From: Virgibacillus sp. MSP4-1
GTDB lineage: Bacteria; Bacillota; Bacilli; Bacillales; Alkalibacillaceae
Direction of reading: 5' to 3'
Assembly: GCF_010092505.1 (NCBI RefSeq)
Contig: NZ_CP048021.1
Location: 806,001-870,000, forward strand
DNA: 64,000 nucleotides
Part shown: positions 47,022-55,841 of the stretch, in pieces
How positions within the stretch are numbered: the first letter of the stretch is position 1
Layout: each line of letters begins with the position of its first letter
Program-made: the position numbers and the translations under genes
Notes under the pieces: generated by a model
The model's database searches: none
Told to the model about the DNA's origin: nothing
What the model saw: the letters and a program-made list of their open reading frames with translations, nothing else

Positions 47022-48371
47022 ATGGCATTTGAAGGGTTAGCCGACCGGCTGCAGAAAACGATTCAGAAGGTAAAGGGCAAAGGTAAAGTTACCGAAGCCG
47101 ATGTAAAAGAAATGACTCGTGAAGTGCGGTTGGCTTTATTAGAAGCCGACGTTAATTTTAAAGTCGTAAAAGATTTTATTAAGCGGGTTAAGGAACGCGC
47201 CATTGGTCAGGAAGTTATGGAGAGTTTAACCCCGGGACAGCAGGTAATTAAAGTTGTAAAAGAAGAGCTGTCTGACTTAATGGGCGGTGAGCAAAGTAAG
47301 ATAGCAACAGCTAATAAGCCACCAACCGTTATCATGATGACAGGTTTGCAGGGTGCGGGTAAAACGACTACCACTGGAAAACTGGCAAATCTTCTACGGA
47401 AAAAGCATAATCGCAATCCCATGCTTGTAGCTGCTGACGTTTATCGTCCGGCAGCGATTAATCAGTTGGAAACCCTTGGGAAACAGTTGGATATGCCTGT
47501 CTTTTCCTTAGGTACAGATGCCAATCCTGTTGACATAGCTAAGCAGGCGATTGACAAAGCAAAGGAAGACCATAACGACTATGTCATTATTGATACTGCT
47601 GGTCGTTTACATGTTGATGAACAGTTAATGGATGAACTGCAGAGTATTAAAGAGGTCACCACACCAGATGAAATTTTCCTCGTTGTGGATTCCATGACTG
47701 GACAGGATGCCGTAAATGTCGCTCAAAGCTTTGATGATCAGCTGGATATTTCTGGGGTTGTATTAACCAAATTAGATGGAGATACACGGGGAGGAGCGGC
47801 TATTTCCATTAAAGCCGTTACCGGAAAACCAATTAAATATGCGGGTATGGGTGAAAAACTCGACGAACTCGAAGCCTTTCATCCCGATCGTATGGCTTCC
47901 AGGATATTAGGGATGGGAGATGTCCTTTCCTTAATTGAAAAAGCACAGGATAATGTTAATGAAAAGCAGGCTAAAGAGCTTGAAGAAAAAATGCGTTCGG
48001 CTTCATTTACATTTGAAGACTTTCTGGAGCAGATGCAGCAGGTCAAAAATATGGGTCCTCTGGATGAACTGATAAACATGATGCCCGGGGCCGGTAAAAT
48101 GAAGGGAATGAAAAACCTCCAGGTTGATGAAAAACAAATCAGCCATGTGGAGGCCATCATTCAATCGATGACGAAGAAGGAAAGAATAGACCCCAGCATC
48201 ATGAATGCGAGTCGTAAACGGAGGATTGCAAAGGGATCCGGAACCTCTGTGTCAGAAGTAAACCGGCTCCTTAAGCAATTCGACGAAATGAAGAAAATGA
48301 TGAAACAAATGACTAGCACAGGCAAAAAAGGCAAAAAGAAAAAAGGCATGATGAACTTCCCTTTTATGTAA
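47022..48371 (+). CDS. ffh: Signal recognition particle protein Ffh
   Basis: A 449-residue SRP54 GTPase: N domain, G domain with GLQGAGKTTT (about 107-116) and DTAGRLHVD, and a methionine-rich M domain (about 300-449) that binds scRNA and signal peptides, ending in Lys/Met-rich KKKKGMMNFPFM. ATG 47022 follows TTAGGAGGCGG. Unlike the usual layout, rpsP is not co-transcribed directly: a repeat element and a separate promoter intervene. Confidence 0.96.
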   Translation: MAFEGLADRLQKTIQKVKGKGKVTEADVKEMTREVRLALLEADVNFKVVKDFIKRVKERAIGQEVMESLTPGQQVIKVVKEELSDLMGGEQSKIATANKPPTVIMMTGLQGAGKTTTTGKLANLLRKKHNRNPMLVAADVYRPAAINQLETLGKQLDMPVFSLGTDANPVDIAKQAIDKAKEDHNDYVIIDTAGRLHVDEQLMDELQSIKEVTTPDEIFLVVDSMTGQDAVNVAQSFDDQLDISGVVLTKLDGDTRGGAAISIKAVTGKPIKYAGMGEKLDELEAFHPDRMASRILGMGDVLSLIEKAQDNVNEKQAKELEEKMRSASFTFEDFLEQMQQVKNMGPLDELINMMPGAGKMKGMKNLQVDEKQISHVEAIIQSMTKKERIDPSIMNASRKRRIAKGSGTSVSEVNRLLKQFDEMKKMMKQMTSTGKKGKKKKGMMNFPFM

Positions 48372-48372
48372 A

Positions 48373-48540
48373 GTAGAAAAGCGGAGGCGACTGATCAGGT
48401 CATGCGGGATAAGACGAAGACATGAAGTGGCACGGGTTTGGCCACGGAATGGCTTTGACTTATATCCGCCTTGACCTAGGAGCCGCAGCTGGACAGAAAA
48501 GCGGAGGCGACCGTTCAGGCCCGACGGCATAAGCAGAATG
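48373..48540 (+). repeat. AAAGCGGAGGCGAC-family repeat with long hairpin plus partial second unit
   Basis: Modules GAAAAGCGGAGGCGACTG (48376-48393) and GAAAAGCGGAGGCGACCG (48496-48513) flank a hairpin: AGGTCA (48397-48402) with TGACCT (48472-48477), GCGG (48404-48407) with CCGC (48466-48469), ATAAG (48409-48413) with CTTAT (48459-48463), and inner GTGGC (48427-48431) with GCCAC (48441-48445). The linker AGGAGCCGCAGCTGGACA follows. After the right module, CAGGCCCGACGGCATAAGCA begins a second unit matching the left arm of the 17.9-kb copy, then stops. Confidence 0.75.
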
Positions 48541-48569
48541 CGATTTTTTGAAATGTAATGGAAATATAC

Positions 48570-48598
48570 TTTACAGCAAATAAAATATCTGCTACAAT
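48570..48598 (+). promoter_or_regulatory. SigA-type promoter for rpsP
   Basis: TTTACA (48570-48575) and TACAAT (48593-48598) are 17 bases apart, about 40 bases from the rpsP start. Confidence 0.8.
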
Positions 48599-48637
48599 CT
48601 ACACTTGTGTAAGATAATTATTTGGAGGTGCAGAAAC

Positions 48638-48910
48638 ATGGCAGTAAAAATTCGCCTAAGAAGAATGGGTTCAAAGAGAAATCCATTTTATCGTGTAGTT
48701 GTTGCCGATTCACGTTCTCCTCGTGATGGACGTTTTATTGAACAGATTGGAACATATAATCCAGTAGTTGAACCAGCAAAAGTTGATTTGGATGAAGAAA
48801 AAGCACTAGACTGGATGCAAAAAGGTGCAAAACCAAGTGACACCGTCCGTAATCTGTTTTCAGAGCAAGGCATCATGAAGAAGTTTCACGAAGCTAAAAA
48901 CCAAAAATAA
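48638..48910 (+). CDS. rpsP: 30S ribosomal protein S16
   Basis: A 90-residue ribosomal protein beginning [20 protein letters not shown], the S16 signature. It is an early 30S assembly protein. ATG 48638 follows TTTGGAGGTG; the frame's upstream 11 codons are leader sequence. It heads rpsP-khpA-ylqD-rimM-trmD behind its own promoter. Confidence 0.97.
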   Translation: MAVKIRLRRMGSKRNPFYRVVVADSRSPRDGRFIEQIGTYNPVVEPAKVDLDEEKALDWMQKGAKPSDTVRNLFSEQGIMKKFHEAKNQK

Positions 48911-48924
48911 AGTAGTGTGATATC

Positions 48925-49152
48925 ATGAAAGCCTTAATAGAAACCATTGTTCGTCCTCTTGTTGATTATCCTGAGGAAGTCGTGGTGACTGAGGAAGAAA
49001 CAGATGAAAAAATCCGGTATCATCTTACTGTTCATGAACAGGATGTCGGTAAAGTAATCGGCAAAAACGGACGTATTGCCAAAGCCATTCGAACCGTTGT
49101 CTATGCAGCTGGTTCGGACAAGGATAAAAAATTATATTTAGATATCATGTAA
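48925..49152 (+). CDS. khpA: KH-domain RNA-binding protein KhpA (YlqC)
   Basis: A 75-residue single KH domain with the GxxG loop in GKVIGKNGRIAKAIRT (about residues 44-59). KhpA pairs with KhpB/Jag and affects cell division and small RNA regulation. It sits 14 bases after rpsP. A terminator follows, splitting it from ylqD. Confidence 0.93.
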   Translation: MKALIETIVRPLVDYPEEVVVTEEETDEKIRYHLTVHEQDVGKVIGKNGRIAKAIRTVVYAAGSDKDKKLYLDIM

Positions 49153-49154
49153 AC

Positions 49155-49187
49155 AACAGGGAAGGGGCAGACCTTTCCCTGTTTTTA
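49155..49187 (+). terminator. Rho-independent terminator after khpA
   Basis: A 12-bp stem (49155-49166 with 49172-49183), core ACAGGGAA with TTCCCTGT, is followed by TTTTT. Confidence 0.85.
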
Positions 49188-49335
49188 CTAACAGCTGATT
49201 TTTGTGAGAACTTATCTATCAGGAGTGCCGCCAGTTAAATATCTATTTAACGAGGTCCGGACGATTGCTGGTGAATGACTGTTGATGGACACTTTACATA
49301 ATGGTGTGGTTTGAAAATATGGGAGGTATTCCCTC

Positions 49336-49722
49336 GTGAAAATGATAAGAAAAACTTCTGTTAAACAGGTGATTACCGAAAAAAGCAAGGAACGATTGGA
49401 GTCAAAATTTCATCGTCAGCTGTCCCAGCTTGAAAATGAGTGTCATCAGCTTCAGTTTGAGAAACGAAAACTGCAATCAAAAAAGGGGATTTCACCACAG
49501 GATGTTAAAACCCGGTTTCAAAAGGAAATTGACCGGCGACAAAACAAGATGAAATGGCTTGAATATCAGCTTGAGCAACTGGATATTTTACCAGTAGGCA
49601 GTGAAATCACTGAAAGCGAAATTGATGAGATTGTAGAAGTTTCCGTTGGAGATCGCTGGTCAGATGTTATGGGTGAACATTCCATTACCATAAAGGATGA
49701 CACGATTATACGAATCGATTAA
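49336..49722 (+). CDS. ylqD: YlqD family protein of unknown function
   Basis: A 128-residue protein of the YlqD family. It is basic and coiled coil in its first two thirds (about 15-85, rich in Lys, Glu and Gln) with a compact C-terminal beta part ending TIKDDTIIRID. No function is established. The start is GTG 49336 with GGGAGGT at 49321-49327. It is 23 bases before rimM, the conserved place. The 183-base gap before it holds a terminator and the short palindrome GTTAAAT/ATTTAAC (49234-49251). Confidence 0.85.
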   Translation: MKMIRKTSVKQVITEKSKERLESKFHRQLSQLENECHQLQFEKRKLQSKKGISPQDVKTRFQKEIDRRQNKMKWLEYQLEQLDILPVGSEITESEIDEIVEVSVGDRWSDVMGEHSITIKDDTIIRID

Positions 49723-49745
49723 TATTAGGCATGGGTGATACATAA

Positions 49746-50258
49746 ATGGAAATGTTTAATGTTGGAAAAATAGTTAATACTCATGGAATAAAAGGGGAAG
49801 TGAAAGTTATTAAAATTACGGATTTTGAGGAACGATTAGAGCCGGGCTCCAGACTTTACTGGGTTTCGGATGATGGTTCAACGACCATTCCCCTAGAAGT
49901 GGACGGACATCGCATCCATAAAAACTTACATTTGCTCCATTTTGACGGGTACGCCTCCATTAATGATGTTGAACCATTAAAAAATGGAATGCTGAAAGTT
50001 TCCGAAGAGCAGCTATTGACTCTCGATGAAGGAGAGTATTATTATTATGAAATTATTGGCTGTGAAGTAGTTACGGAAGAAGGCGAAAAACTCGGTATGA
50101 TTAAAGAAATTCTGTCACCAGGAGCTAATGACATTTGGGTAGTGAAACGGTCGGGGAAGAAAGATGTTTTAATCCCTTACATAGAGGAGATCGTCAAACA
50201 AGTGGATGTAGAACACAAAAAAGTTACGATACATCCGATGGAGGGTTTACTGGACTGA
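49746..50258 (+). CDS. rimM: Ribosome maturation factor RimM
   Basis: A 170-residue 16S rRNA processing factor that binds S19 during 30S head assembly. The N-terminal RimM domain starts [18 protein letters not shown] and the C-terminal PRC-barrel spans about 95-168 ([20 protein letters not shown], given in part). Its stop shares one base with the trmD start. Confidence 0.96.
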   Translation: MEMFNVGKIVNTHGIKGEVKVIKITDFEERLEPGSRLYWVSDDGSTTIPLEVDGHRIHKNLHLLHFDGYASINDVEPLKNGMLKVSEEQLLTLDEGEYYYYEIIGCEVVTEEGEKLGMIKEILSPGANDIWVVKRSGKKDVLIPYIEEIVKQVDVEHKKVTIHPMEGLLD

Positions 50259-50992
50259 TGCAAATAGATATTTTAACCCTGTTTCCGGAAATGTTCGATG
50301 GCGTACTTAATTCCTCCATTTTAAAAAAAGCGAAAACTATGGAAGCTGTCCACTATAATACGATTAATTTTCGTTCGTATTCAGATAATAAACACCAGAA
50401 AGTGGATGACTATCCATATGGGGGAGGAGCGGGCATGGTTCTTACACCACAGCCCTTATTTGATGCAGTTGAAGATCTGTCATCAAATCCTTCTTCAAAG
50501 CCCCGTGTTGTTTTAATGTCACCACAGGGGGAGCCCTATACCCAGCAGAAAGCAGAGGAGTTTTCCCGGGAAGAGCACTTAATTCTGATTTGCGGTCATT
50601 ATGAAGGGTATGATGAGCGTATACGAACGCATCTGGCTACAGACGAAATTTCCATTGGTGATTATATTTTAACTGGTGGTGAACTAGGGGCCATGGTTGT
50701 GACAGACAGTGTGGTAAGGCTTCTTCCGGGTGTGCTTGGCAACAATCATTCTGCAGTGCAGGATTCTTTTTCAACCGGTCTTCTCGAACACCCTCATTAC
50801 ACCCGTCCCAGGGAGTTTAGAGGGATGAATGTACCCGATGTTATTTTATCCGGTGATCATCAAAAGATAGAGGATTGGCGGCAGATGGAATCGTTAAAAA
50901 GAACCTGGGAACGAAGGCCTGATTTATTAGAAAATGTTGTCCTGACCGATAAACAAAAACAGTGGATAAAGCAATGGGAGATGGACAAATAA
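50258..50992 (+). CDS. trmD: tRNA (guanine37-N1)-methyltransferase
   Basis: A 244-residue SPOUT-fold methyltransferase that modifies G37 next to the anticodon and prevents frameshifting. It begins [15 protein letters not shown]; the knot region has [21 protein letters not shown] and [14 protein letters not shown] 50258 overlaps the rimM stop by one base; the reading frame extends 41 codons upstream inside rimM, without homology. rplS follows behind its own promoter. Confidence 0.96.
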   Translation: MQIDILTLFPEMFDGVLNSSILKKAKTMEAVHYNTINFRSYSDNKHQKVDDYPYGGGAGMVLTPQPLFDAVEDLSSNPSSKPRVVLMSPQGEPYTQQKAEEFSREEHLILICGHYEGYDERIRTHLATDEISIGDYILTGGELGAMVVTDSVVRLLPGVLGNNHSAVQDSFSTGLLEHPHYTRPREFRGMNVPDVILSGDHQKIEDWRQMESLKRTWERRPDLLENVVLTDKQKQWIKQWEMDK

Positions 50993-50994
50993 TC

Positions 50995-51023
50995 TTGCAT
51001 TGAAAGGGTCATTATGATATATT
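50995..51023 (+). promoter_or_regulatory. SigA-type promoter for rplS
   Basis: TTGCAT (50995-51000) and TATATT (51018-51023) are 17 bases apart, with an extending TG at 51015-51016. Confidence 0.8.
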
Positions 51024-51030
51024 AATTGTT

Positions 51031-51120
51031 GTGCTTAAGAGTTCGCTTAGGCAAAGAAAAACGATACTCCGCTGTCACTAAAATTTTGGTATGAGTGTTA
51101 GTTGGAAGGAGTGAAGACTT
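51031..51120 (+). promoter_or_regulatory. L19 autoregulatory leader
   Basis: The untranslated leader has the character of the Bacillales L19 leader: a hairpin around GTGCTTAAGAGTTCGCTTAG and a helix pairing ACTCC (51066-51070) with GGAGT (51108-51112). The latter covers the ribosome binding site GGAAGGAGTG. L19 binding would be expected to block its own translation. Confidence 0.7.
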
Positions 51121-51465
51121 GTGCAAAACATTATTGAACAAGTTACAAAAGACCAATTACGCACGGACCGTCCAGATTTTCGTCCTGGAGATACGGTAAA
51201 GGTTCACGTGAAAGTTGTTGAAGGGAACCGTGAACGTATTCAGGTGTTTGAAGGTGTTGTACTTAAACGTCGTGGTGGCGGAATAAGTGAAACCTTCACT
51301 GTACGTAAAATCTCTTATGGCGTGGGAATTGAACGTACGTTCCCAGTACATTCCCCACGTATTGATAAGATCGAAGTGTCCCGTCGTGGTAAAGTACGTC
51401 GTGCGAAGCTGTATTACCTTCGTGGACTTCGTGGTAAAGCTGCACGTATTAAAGAAATCCGATAA
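51121..51465 (+). CDS. rplS: 50S ribosomal protein L19
   Basis: A 114-residue ribosomal protein at the 30S-50S interface. It has the family core [19 protein letters not shown] and ends [14 protein letters not shown]. The start is GTG 51121 behind GGAAGGAGTG. A terminator follows, so it is likely transcribed alone under its leader. Confidence 0.97.
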   Translation: MQNIIEQVTKDQLRTDRPDFRPGDTVKVHVKVVEGNRERIQVFEGVVLKRRGGGISETFTVRKISYGVGIERTFPVHSPRIDKIEVSRRGKVRRAKLYYLRGLRGKAARIKEIR

Positions 51466-51497
51466 GACAATTAAAGCTGTATTTGCTTTAGTTAGAT

Positions 51498-51533
51498 GGA
51501 GAAGGAGCTTGCATGGTCAGGCTCCTTTTTCTA
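51498..51533 (+). terminator. Terminator after rplS
   Basis: The stem AAGGAGC (51502-51508) with GCTCCTT (51521-51527), extended by weaker pairs, has a 12-base loop and a T-run. Confidence 0.8.
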
Positions 51534-51604
51534 TTATATATACATATCGTTCATTGCATTAAAATGAAAGCTAAACTTTTGTACATATGCTCGGGGGTTT
51601 TGAC

Positions 51605-52162
51605 ATGTCCACGAAGAACATAGAATGGCTAAGCTGGATTAAAGTTATTGTTATTTCAGCGATTATTGCATTAGGAATTCGAACATTTTTATTTACCCCA
51701 ATTATTGTGGACGGGCCATCCATGCTTCCTACACTCGAAAACGGGGATCATTTGATTGTAAACAAACTAAATTATCAGATTGGGAAGCCGGAACGCTTTG
51801 ACATTGTTGTCTTTCATGCAACACAAAAAAGAGACTACATTAAAAGGGTGATTGGCCTGCCGGGAGAACATATAGCTTATCGTAACGAAACTCTCTATGT
51901 AGATGGAACCCCTGTGGAGGAACCGTTTATTCAGGAAAGAGTGGAAGGCCTGCAGGAAGGCAGTCACTATACGCATGATTTTACTTTAGAAGACTTACCT
52001 GGAGAATATGAAAAAATACCTGAGGGTTATGTATTAGTCCTTGGAGATAATCGTATGAACTCAACAGACAGTCGAATGATAGGCTTAATACCTGTGGATC
52101 AGATTGTGGGGGAAGCCCAGCTCACTTACTGGCCTCTCTCTCATTTTGAGTGGAAAACATAA
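51605..52162 (+). CDS. Type I signal peptidase
   Basis: A 185-residue membrane protease that removes signal peptides from secreted proteins. One N-terminal transmembrane helix (about 12-30) is followed by the catalytic Ser39 in DGPSMLPT and Lys80 in DYIKRVIGLPG. The later motif GDNRMNSTDSR is also present. ATG 51605 follows CGGGGGT. Bacillaceae often carry several sip paralogues, so a specific symbol is not assigned. It lies between rplS and rbgA, as in related genera. Confidence 0.93.
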   Translation: MSTKNIEWLSWIKVIVISAIIALGIRTFLFTPIIVDGPSMLPTLENGDHLIVNKLNYQIGKPERFDIVVFHATQKRDYIKRVIGLPGEHIAYRNETLYVDGTPVEEPFIQERVEGLQEGSHYTHDFTLEDLPGEYEKIPEGYVLVLGDNRMNSTDSRMIGLIPVDQIVGEAQLTYWPLSHFEWKT

Positions 52163-52175
52163 AGAAGGTGATAAT

Positions 52176-53018
52176 GTGACGATACAATGGTTTCCGGGCC
52201 ATATGGCAAAGGCAAAGAGAGAAGTTGAAGAAAAATTAAAGCTCGTCGATTTTGTGATTGAATTGGTAGACGCAAGAGTGCCAAAATCTTCACAAAACCC
52301 TATGCTCCAGGATGTGTTAGCTGATAAGGACAAGCTTGTACTCCTAATGAAGAAGGACCTGGCAGACCCTGAAGTGACAAAGGAATGGGAAGACCATTTT
52401 GATCACTTGGGGACCCCTCATTTAGCTGTAAATGTACAGGAGCAAAAAGATATTCAAACCTTAATTAAAAAAGCAAAAACAATCGGTGAACAAAAACTGG
52501 AACGTCTAACACAAAAAGGAGTTAAGCCAAGACCTATTAGAGCCATGATAGTGGGGATACCAAATGTAGGTAAATCCACCCTTATCAATCGACTGGTTAA
52601 CAAAAAAATAGCTCAGACCGGTGATCGACCTGGAGTAACGAAATCCCAGACCTGGATGAAAGTGAAAAAGGATTTCGAGCTTCTCGATACGCCGGGCATT
52701 TTATGGCCTAAATTTGAGGATGAAGAGGTGGGCCTTAAATTGGCGGCTATTGGCACTATTAAGGATCAGCTATTACACCTGGATGATGTTGCCGTTTTTG
52801 TGCTTAAATTTTTTAAACAGTATTATCCTGCTCAACTTAAAGAGCGTTATGGGATCAATCTAGATGCTGAAGATATTGTGTCATGGTTTGATGAGATCGG
52901 GAAAAAACGAGGCTGCCTGGCAAGTGGTGGTATGATTGATTACGAAAAAACAGCTGATGTGATTATTCGTGATTTGCGAACGGGAAAATTAGGACTTTTC
53001 ACCTTTGATCGTCCTTAA
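52176..53018 (+). CDS. rbgA: Ribosome biogenesis GTPase RbgA (YlqF)
   Basis: A 280-residue circularly permuted GTPase needed for late 50S assembly with L6. The G motifs appear in permuted order: G4 MKKDL, then G1 GIPNVGKS (127-134) and G3 DTPG. It begins TIQWFPGHMAKAKREV. The start is GTG 52176 with AAGAAGGTG directly upstream; the reading frame extends 24 codons into the signal peptidase gene without homology. rnhB follows 93 bases later. Confidence 0.95.
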   Translation: MTIQWFPGHMAKAKREVEEKLKLVDFVIELVDARVPKSSQNPMLQDVLADKDKLVLLMKKDLADPEVTKEWEDHFDHLGTPHLAVNVQEQKDIQTLIKKAKTIGEQKLERLTQKGVKPRPIRAMIVGIPNVGKSTLINRLVNKKIAQTGDRPGVTKSQTWMKVKKDFELLDTPGILWPKFEDEEVGLKLAAIGTIKDQLLHLDDVAVFVLKFFKQYYPAQLKERYGINLDAEDIVSWFDEIGKKRGCLASGGMIDYEKTADVIIRDLRTGKLGLFTFDRP

Positions 53019-53111
53019 TTTGAAAATGGCTGTTTACCCTCAACAGTCATCACTAATAGTCATTAATATTTCCTGTTTAGCAGCCGATAAATCAAGTAAT
53101 GGAGGAAAAGG

Positions 53112-53888
53112 ATGACCAGCAGAGAAACCATAAAAGAAATACGCGAAAAATTAACGAATGAAAGTTATTCAGCAGCAGATTGGCAAGCCTATCAGGAGGA
53201 TGACCGGAAAGGTGTACAGGCATTAGTACTTAAGGAACAGAAAAAACACGCTGAAAGACAGAAGAATTTAGAGCATTTTCAGGAGATGCTGAAGTGGGAG
53301 CAACACCTTTGGGAACAGGGACATACATATATTTCAGGGATTGATGAAGCGGGCCGTGGCCCTTTAGCAGGCCCGGTTGTGGCTGCTGCTGTGGTCATTG
53401 ATGATTCCTTTTATCTGGAAGGCCTGGACGACTCCAAAAAATTATCGGAGTCAGTGAGGGAAAGATTTTTTGCTACGATTAAAGAAAAGGCTGTGGATTT
53501 TGGTATAGGAATTGTTGATGCCAAAACCATTGATCAGATCAACATTTATCAGGCCTCAAAGTTAGCGATGAAAAAGGCTGTTTTGGAATTAAAACACCAG
53601 CCTCAATTTCTGCTTATCGATGCGGTGAAGCTACCGGAACTGCCGATTCAACAGGAATCCATTGTAAAAGGGGATCAAAAGTCTGTATCCATTGCAGCGG
53701 CAAGTGTATTAGCTAAGGTAACAAGAGATCGGAGGATGAAAGAAATAGGGCGTCAATATCCTTCCTACCAATTCGAAACAAACATGGGATATGGAACGAA
53801 AGTGCATTTGGAAGCACTAAAGCAATTAGGACCTACCCCTTATCACAGACAGTCATTTTCACCAGTTAAAGAAGCAACTCAATCCTAA
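53112..53888 (+). CDS. rnhB: Ribonuclease HII
   Basis: A 258-residue enzyme that cuts RNA in RNA-DNA hybrids, including single ribonucleotides. The signature ISGIDEAGRGPLAGPVVAAA (about 75-94) contains the catalytic Asp and Glu; further acidic residues lie in LDDSKKLS and LIDAVKLP. The N-terminal extension of about 70 residues before the catalytic fold is usual for Bacillus. It leads ylqG-ylqH. Confidence 0.96.
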   Translation: MTSRETIKEIREKLTNESYSAADWQAYQEDDRKGVQALVLKEQKKHAERQKNLEHFQEMLKWEQHLWEQGHTYISGIDEAGRGPLAGPVVAAAVVIDDSFYLEGLDDSKKLSESVRERFFATIKEKAVDFGIGIVDAKTIDQINIYQASKLAMKKAVLELKHQPQFLLIDAVKLPELPIQQESIVKGDQKSVSIAAASVLAKVTRDRRMKEIGRQYPSYQFETNMGYGTKVHLEALKQLGPTPYHRQSFSPVKEATQS

Positions 53889-53903
53889 AGGGAGAGATTT
53901 GGA

Positions 53904-55514
53904 ATGCAAAATTCCGGGATTACAAAAGCTCTTCAATCAATACGAATAAGGTCTGTCCAGAATTCAGGTTTATCCTTTAAAACTGGTCAGATCGTGACAG
54001 GAAAAGTGGAAAAATTTCTGCCTCAAAATAAAGCGATGATACAGATGGGCGGACAGAAACTAATCGCTCAATTAGAGCATTTCCTGCAGGCCAATAAGCG
54101 CTATGTTTTTCAGGTGAAACAAGCTTCTCCTTTTGTAAAACTTCAGGTAGTGAGTGAAAAGCCGGTGAAAAATCAGCAGGAGTCAGCGGCTATTTTGCTA
54201 AAGGAGATGGGCATGAAAGGAACGAGGAATCAGCATGCGTTCCTTTCTTTTCTATTGGAACATCAACTCCCCGTTCAAAAACAGGTGCTAAGTCAAGCTT
54301 TTGGTTTACTGGATAGGGGTTCCTCTTTTGATGAATCAAGAACGGTTCTGCTGGAAATGCTGCAAAGAAACCTGCCGATGACAAAAGAGGTGTTTGATAC
54401 TACTTATGCGCGGTTGTTTCGGCCTATATCCATTTCAAATGCAGCAGAAATTCTCACTCAATCCCTTCCCGACGATTTTTCAAATGAGGCGATACAGCTC
54501 AGAAATATCCTTCATTTATTTCATTCAGGAGAATCGAATTTTAGTACCAGACAATTAGCTTCCTATATTTTATCGGATATTCATAAAGGTTCTACCCAGA
54601 CATTTTCACTGCTGAAAGCCTCAGGGCTAATACCCGGGAGTGTGGATTTTACCAGCTGGAAGCAGGAATGGACGAGCTGGGCTGAACAAAATCAGATCCA
54701 ACTAGATCGACCGTTTTTTAACAAGCAAGTAGCGATGAAGGATTCGCCTCTTCCCTTTGAGTCCATGGAGGAATTTTATCAGGGGATCAGAGCATTGTGG
54801 AAATCGATGAAATCTGCCAGTACAGAGGAGTTCCAACGTACACTGGATTTTTGGCTCCTTCAGGGGACCGGATCAGAAAAGTATACTCATATATTTAATG
54901 CCGCCGAAAAAACAGCCATTAAATTTAGAGGGTTTACATCACTATTAAGCAGTCAGCCAGATTTGAATTCCCTTGGCATGTCAGATTCTTACAAGCCTTT
55001 AACAGAACTTTTGCAATCCGTTCAACAGCAAGTTAACGGACAGAAGTTACATCAGCCGCTCCAACAGCTGATGCAGGTGTTTTCAGGCATACAACTGCTG
55101 TCCAATGATTATGGAGAATGGACACAATTCAGTGTTCAATTTCCGGGTGAATTATTTGGTCTGCAGGAAGATTTTTTTATGGATTTTGAAGGTAAAAAGA
55201 AAGATGGCGACCAGCTGGATTCTGATTATTGCCGGGTTATGTTTTACCTGCAGCTCCATCAGCTAAAAGAAACGGTTATGGATATGAATATACAAAACAA
55301 GCAGATCTCTTTGACCATTTTCAATCAGAATCCCAGCCGCATAAGACCTGTTGCAAAGCTGTTTGAACCTGTTCTTAAAGACAATCTATCTCACTTAAAT
55401 TTTCTACTTATATCTGTCCAAATCAAAGAATTTCGACATAATACAGGTCTTCCGGGGACTAATCGTTTGGGGTCTGCCTATACTCAGGAGAAAGGACTGG
55501 ATATTAAAATATGA
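53904..55514 (+). CDS. ylqG: YlqG, FliK-like protein of unknown function
   Basis: A 536-residue soluble protein that is the positional orthologue of B. subtilis YlqG. The N-terminal 90 residues form a small beta region (GQIVTGKVEKFLPQNKAMIQ). The middle is helical and variable, and the C-terminus (about 445-520) has a compact pattern around YCRVMFYLQLHQLKETVMDM, which resembles the C-terminal domain of the flagellar hook-length protein FliK. Its stop overlaps ylqH, a FlhB-like protein, and FliK acts on FlhB. This relation is inferred from patterns I can see, not shown. Confidence 0.7.
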   Translation: MQNSGITKALQSIRIRSVQNSGLSFKTGQIVTGKVEKFLPQNKAMIQMGGQKLIAQLEHFLQANKRYVFQVKQASPFVKLQVVSEKPVKNQQESAAILLKEMGMKGTRNQHAFLSFLLEHQLPVQKQVLSQAFGLLDRGSSFDESRTVLLEMLQRNLPMTKEVFDTTYARLFRPISISNAAEILTQSLPDDFSNEAIQLRNILHLFHSGESNFSTRQLASYILSDIHKGSTQTFSLLKASGLIPGSVDFTSWKQEWTSWAEQNQIQLDRPFFNKQVAMKDSPLPFESMEEFYQGIRALWKSMKSASTEEFQRTLDFWLLQGTGSEKYTHIFNAAEKTAIKFRGFTSLLSSQPDLNSLGMSDSYKPLTELLQSVQQQVNGQKLHQPLQQLMQVFSGIQLLSNDYGEWTQFSVQFPGELFGLQEDFFMDFEGKKKDGDQLDSDYCRVMFYLQLHQLKETVMDMNIQNKQISLTIFNQNPSRIRPVAKLFEPVLKDNLSHLNFLLISVQIKEFRHNTGLPGTNRLGSAYTQEKGLDIKI

Positions 55515-55798
55515 CACAGCCGTCTGAATATAAACGAAAAAAAGCAGTGGCCTTATCTTATGATGAAACAATCGAGAATGCCCCAAAAGTTTCCGCTTCA
55601 GGGCAGGGGAAGGTCGCTGAGAGAATTCTGTCACAGGCGAAGGAACATGATGTACCTGTACAGGAGGATGAAACGCTTGTTGAACTTCTCTCAGCATTAA
55701 ATATTAATGAAACGATTCCGGAAGATTTGTATCAGGTAGTAGCTGAAGTTTTCGCATTTATTTATCAGGTTGATCGTCATGAAGAGGAGAGAACATAA
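55511..55798 (+). CDS. ylqH: FlhB C-terminal-domain-like protein YlqH
   Basis: A 95-residue protein matching the cytoplasmic C-terminal domain of the flagellar export gate FlhB/EscU (VALSYDE, APKVSASGQGKVAERILSQA, VPVQEDETLVELLSALNI, IPEDLYQVVAEVFAFIYQVD). It has no membrane part. The autocleavage motif NPTH is replaced: the matching segment reads RKKAVALSYD. It overlaps ylqG by four bases. Similar orphan FlhB domains (FlhX) are known in other bacteria. Confidence 0.87.
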   Translation: MTQPSEYKRKKAVALSYDETIENAPKVSASGQGKVAERILSQAKEHDVPVQEDETLVELLSALNINETIPEDLYQVVAEVFAFIYQVDRHEEERT

Positions 55799-55841
55799 AT
55801 AAAATAGTTTGGACAGGTGATTGTTGAGGGAGGTAAAGAAA

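Noticed and set aside
49234-49303. Further degenerate bcr1-like copy ahead of ylqD
   Set aside because: GATGGACACTTTACATAAT resembles the right end of copy B, but there is no hairpin or other shared block, so chance is more likely.
50135-50257. 41-codon extension of trmD
   Set aside because: It overlaps rimM in another frame; the conserved N-terminus starts at ATG 50258.
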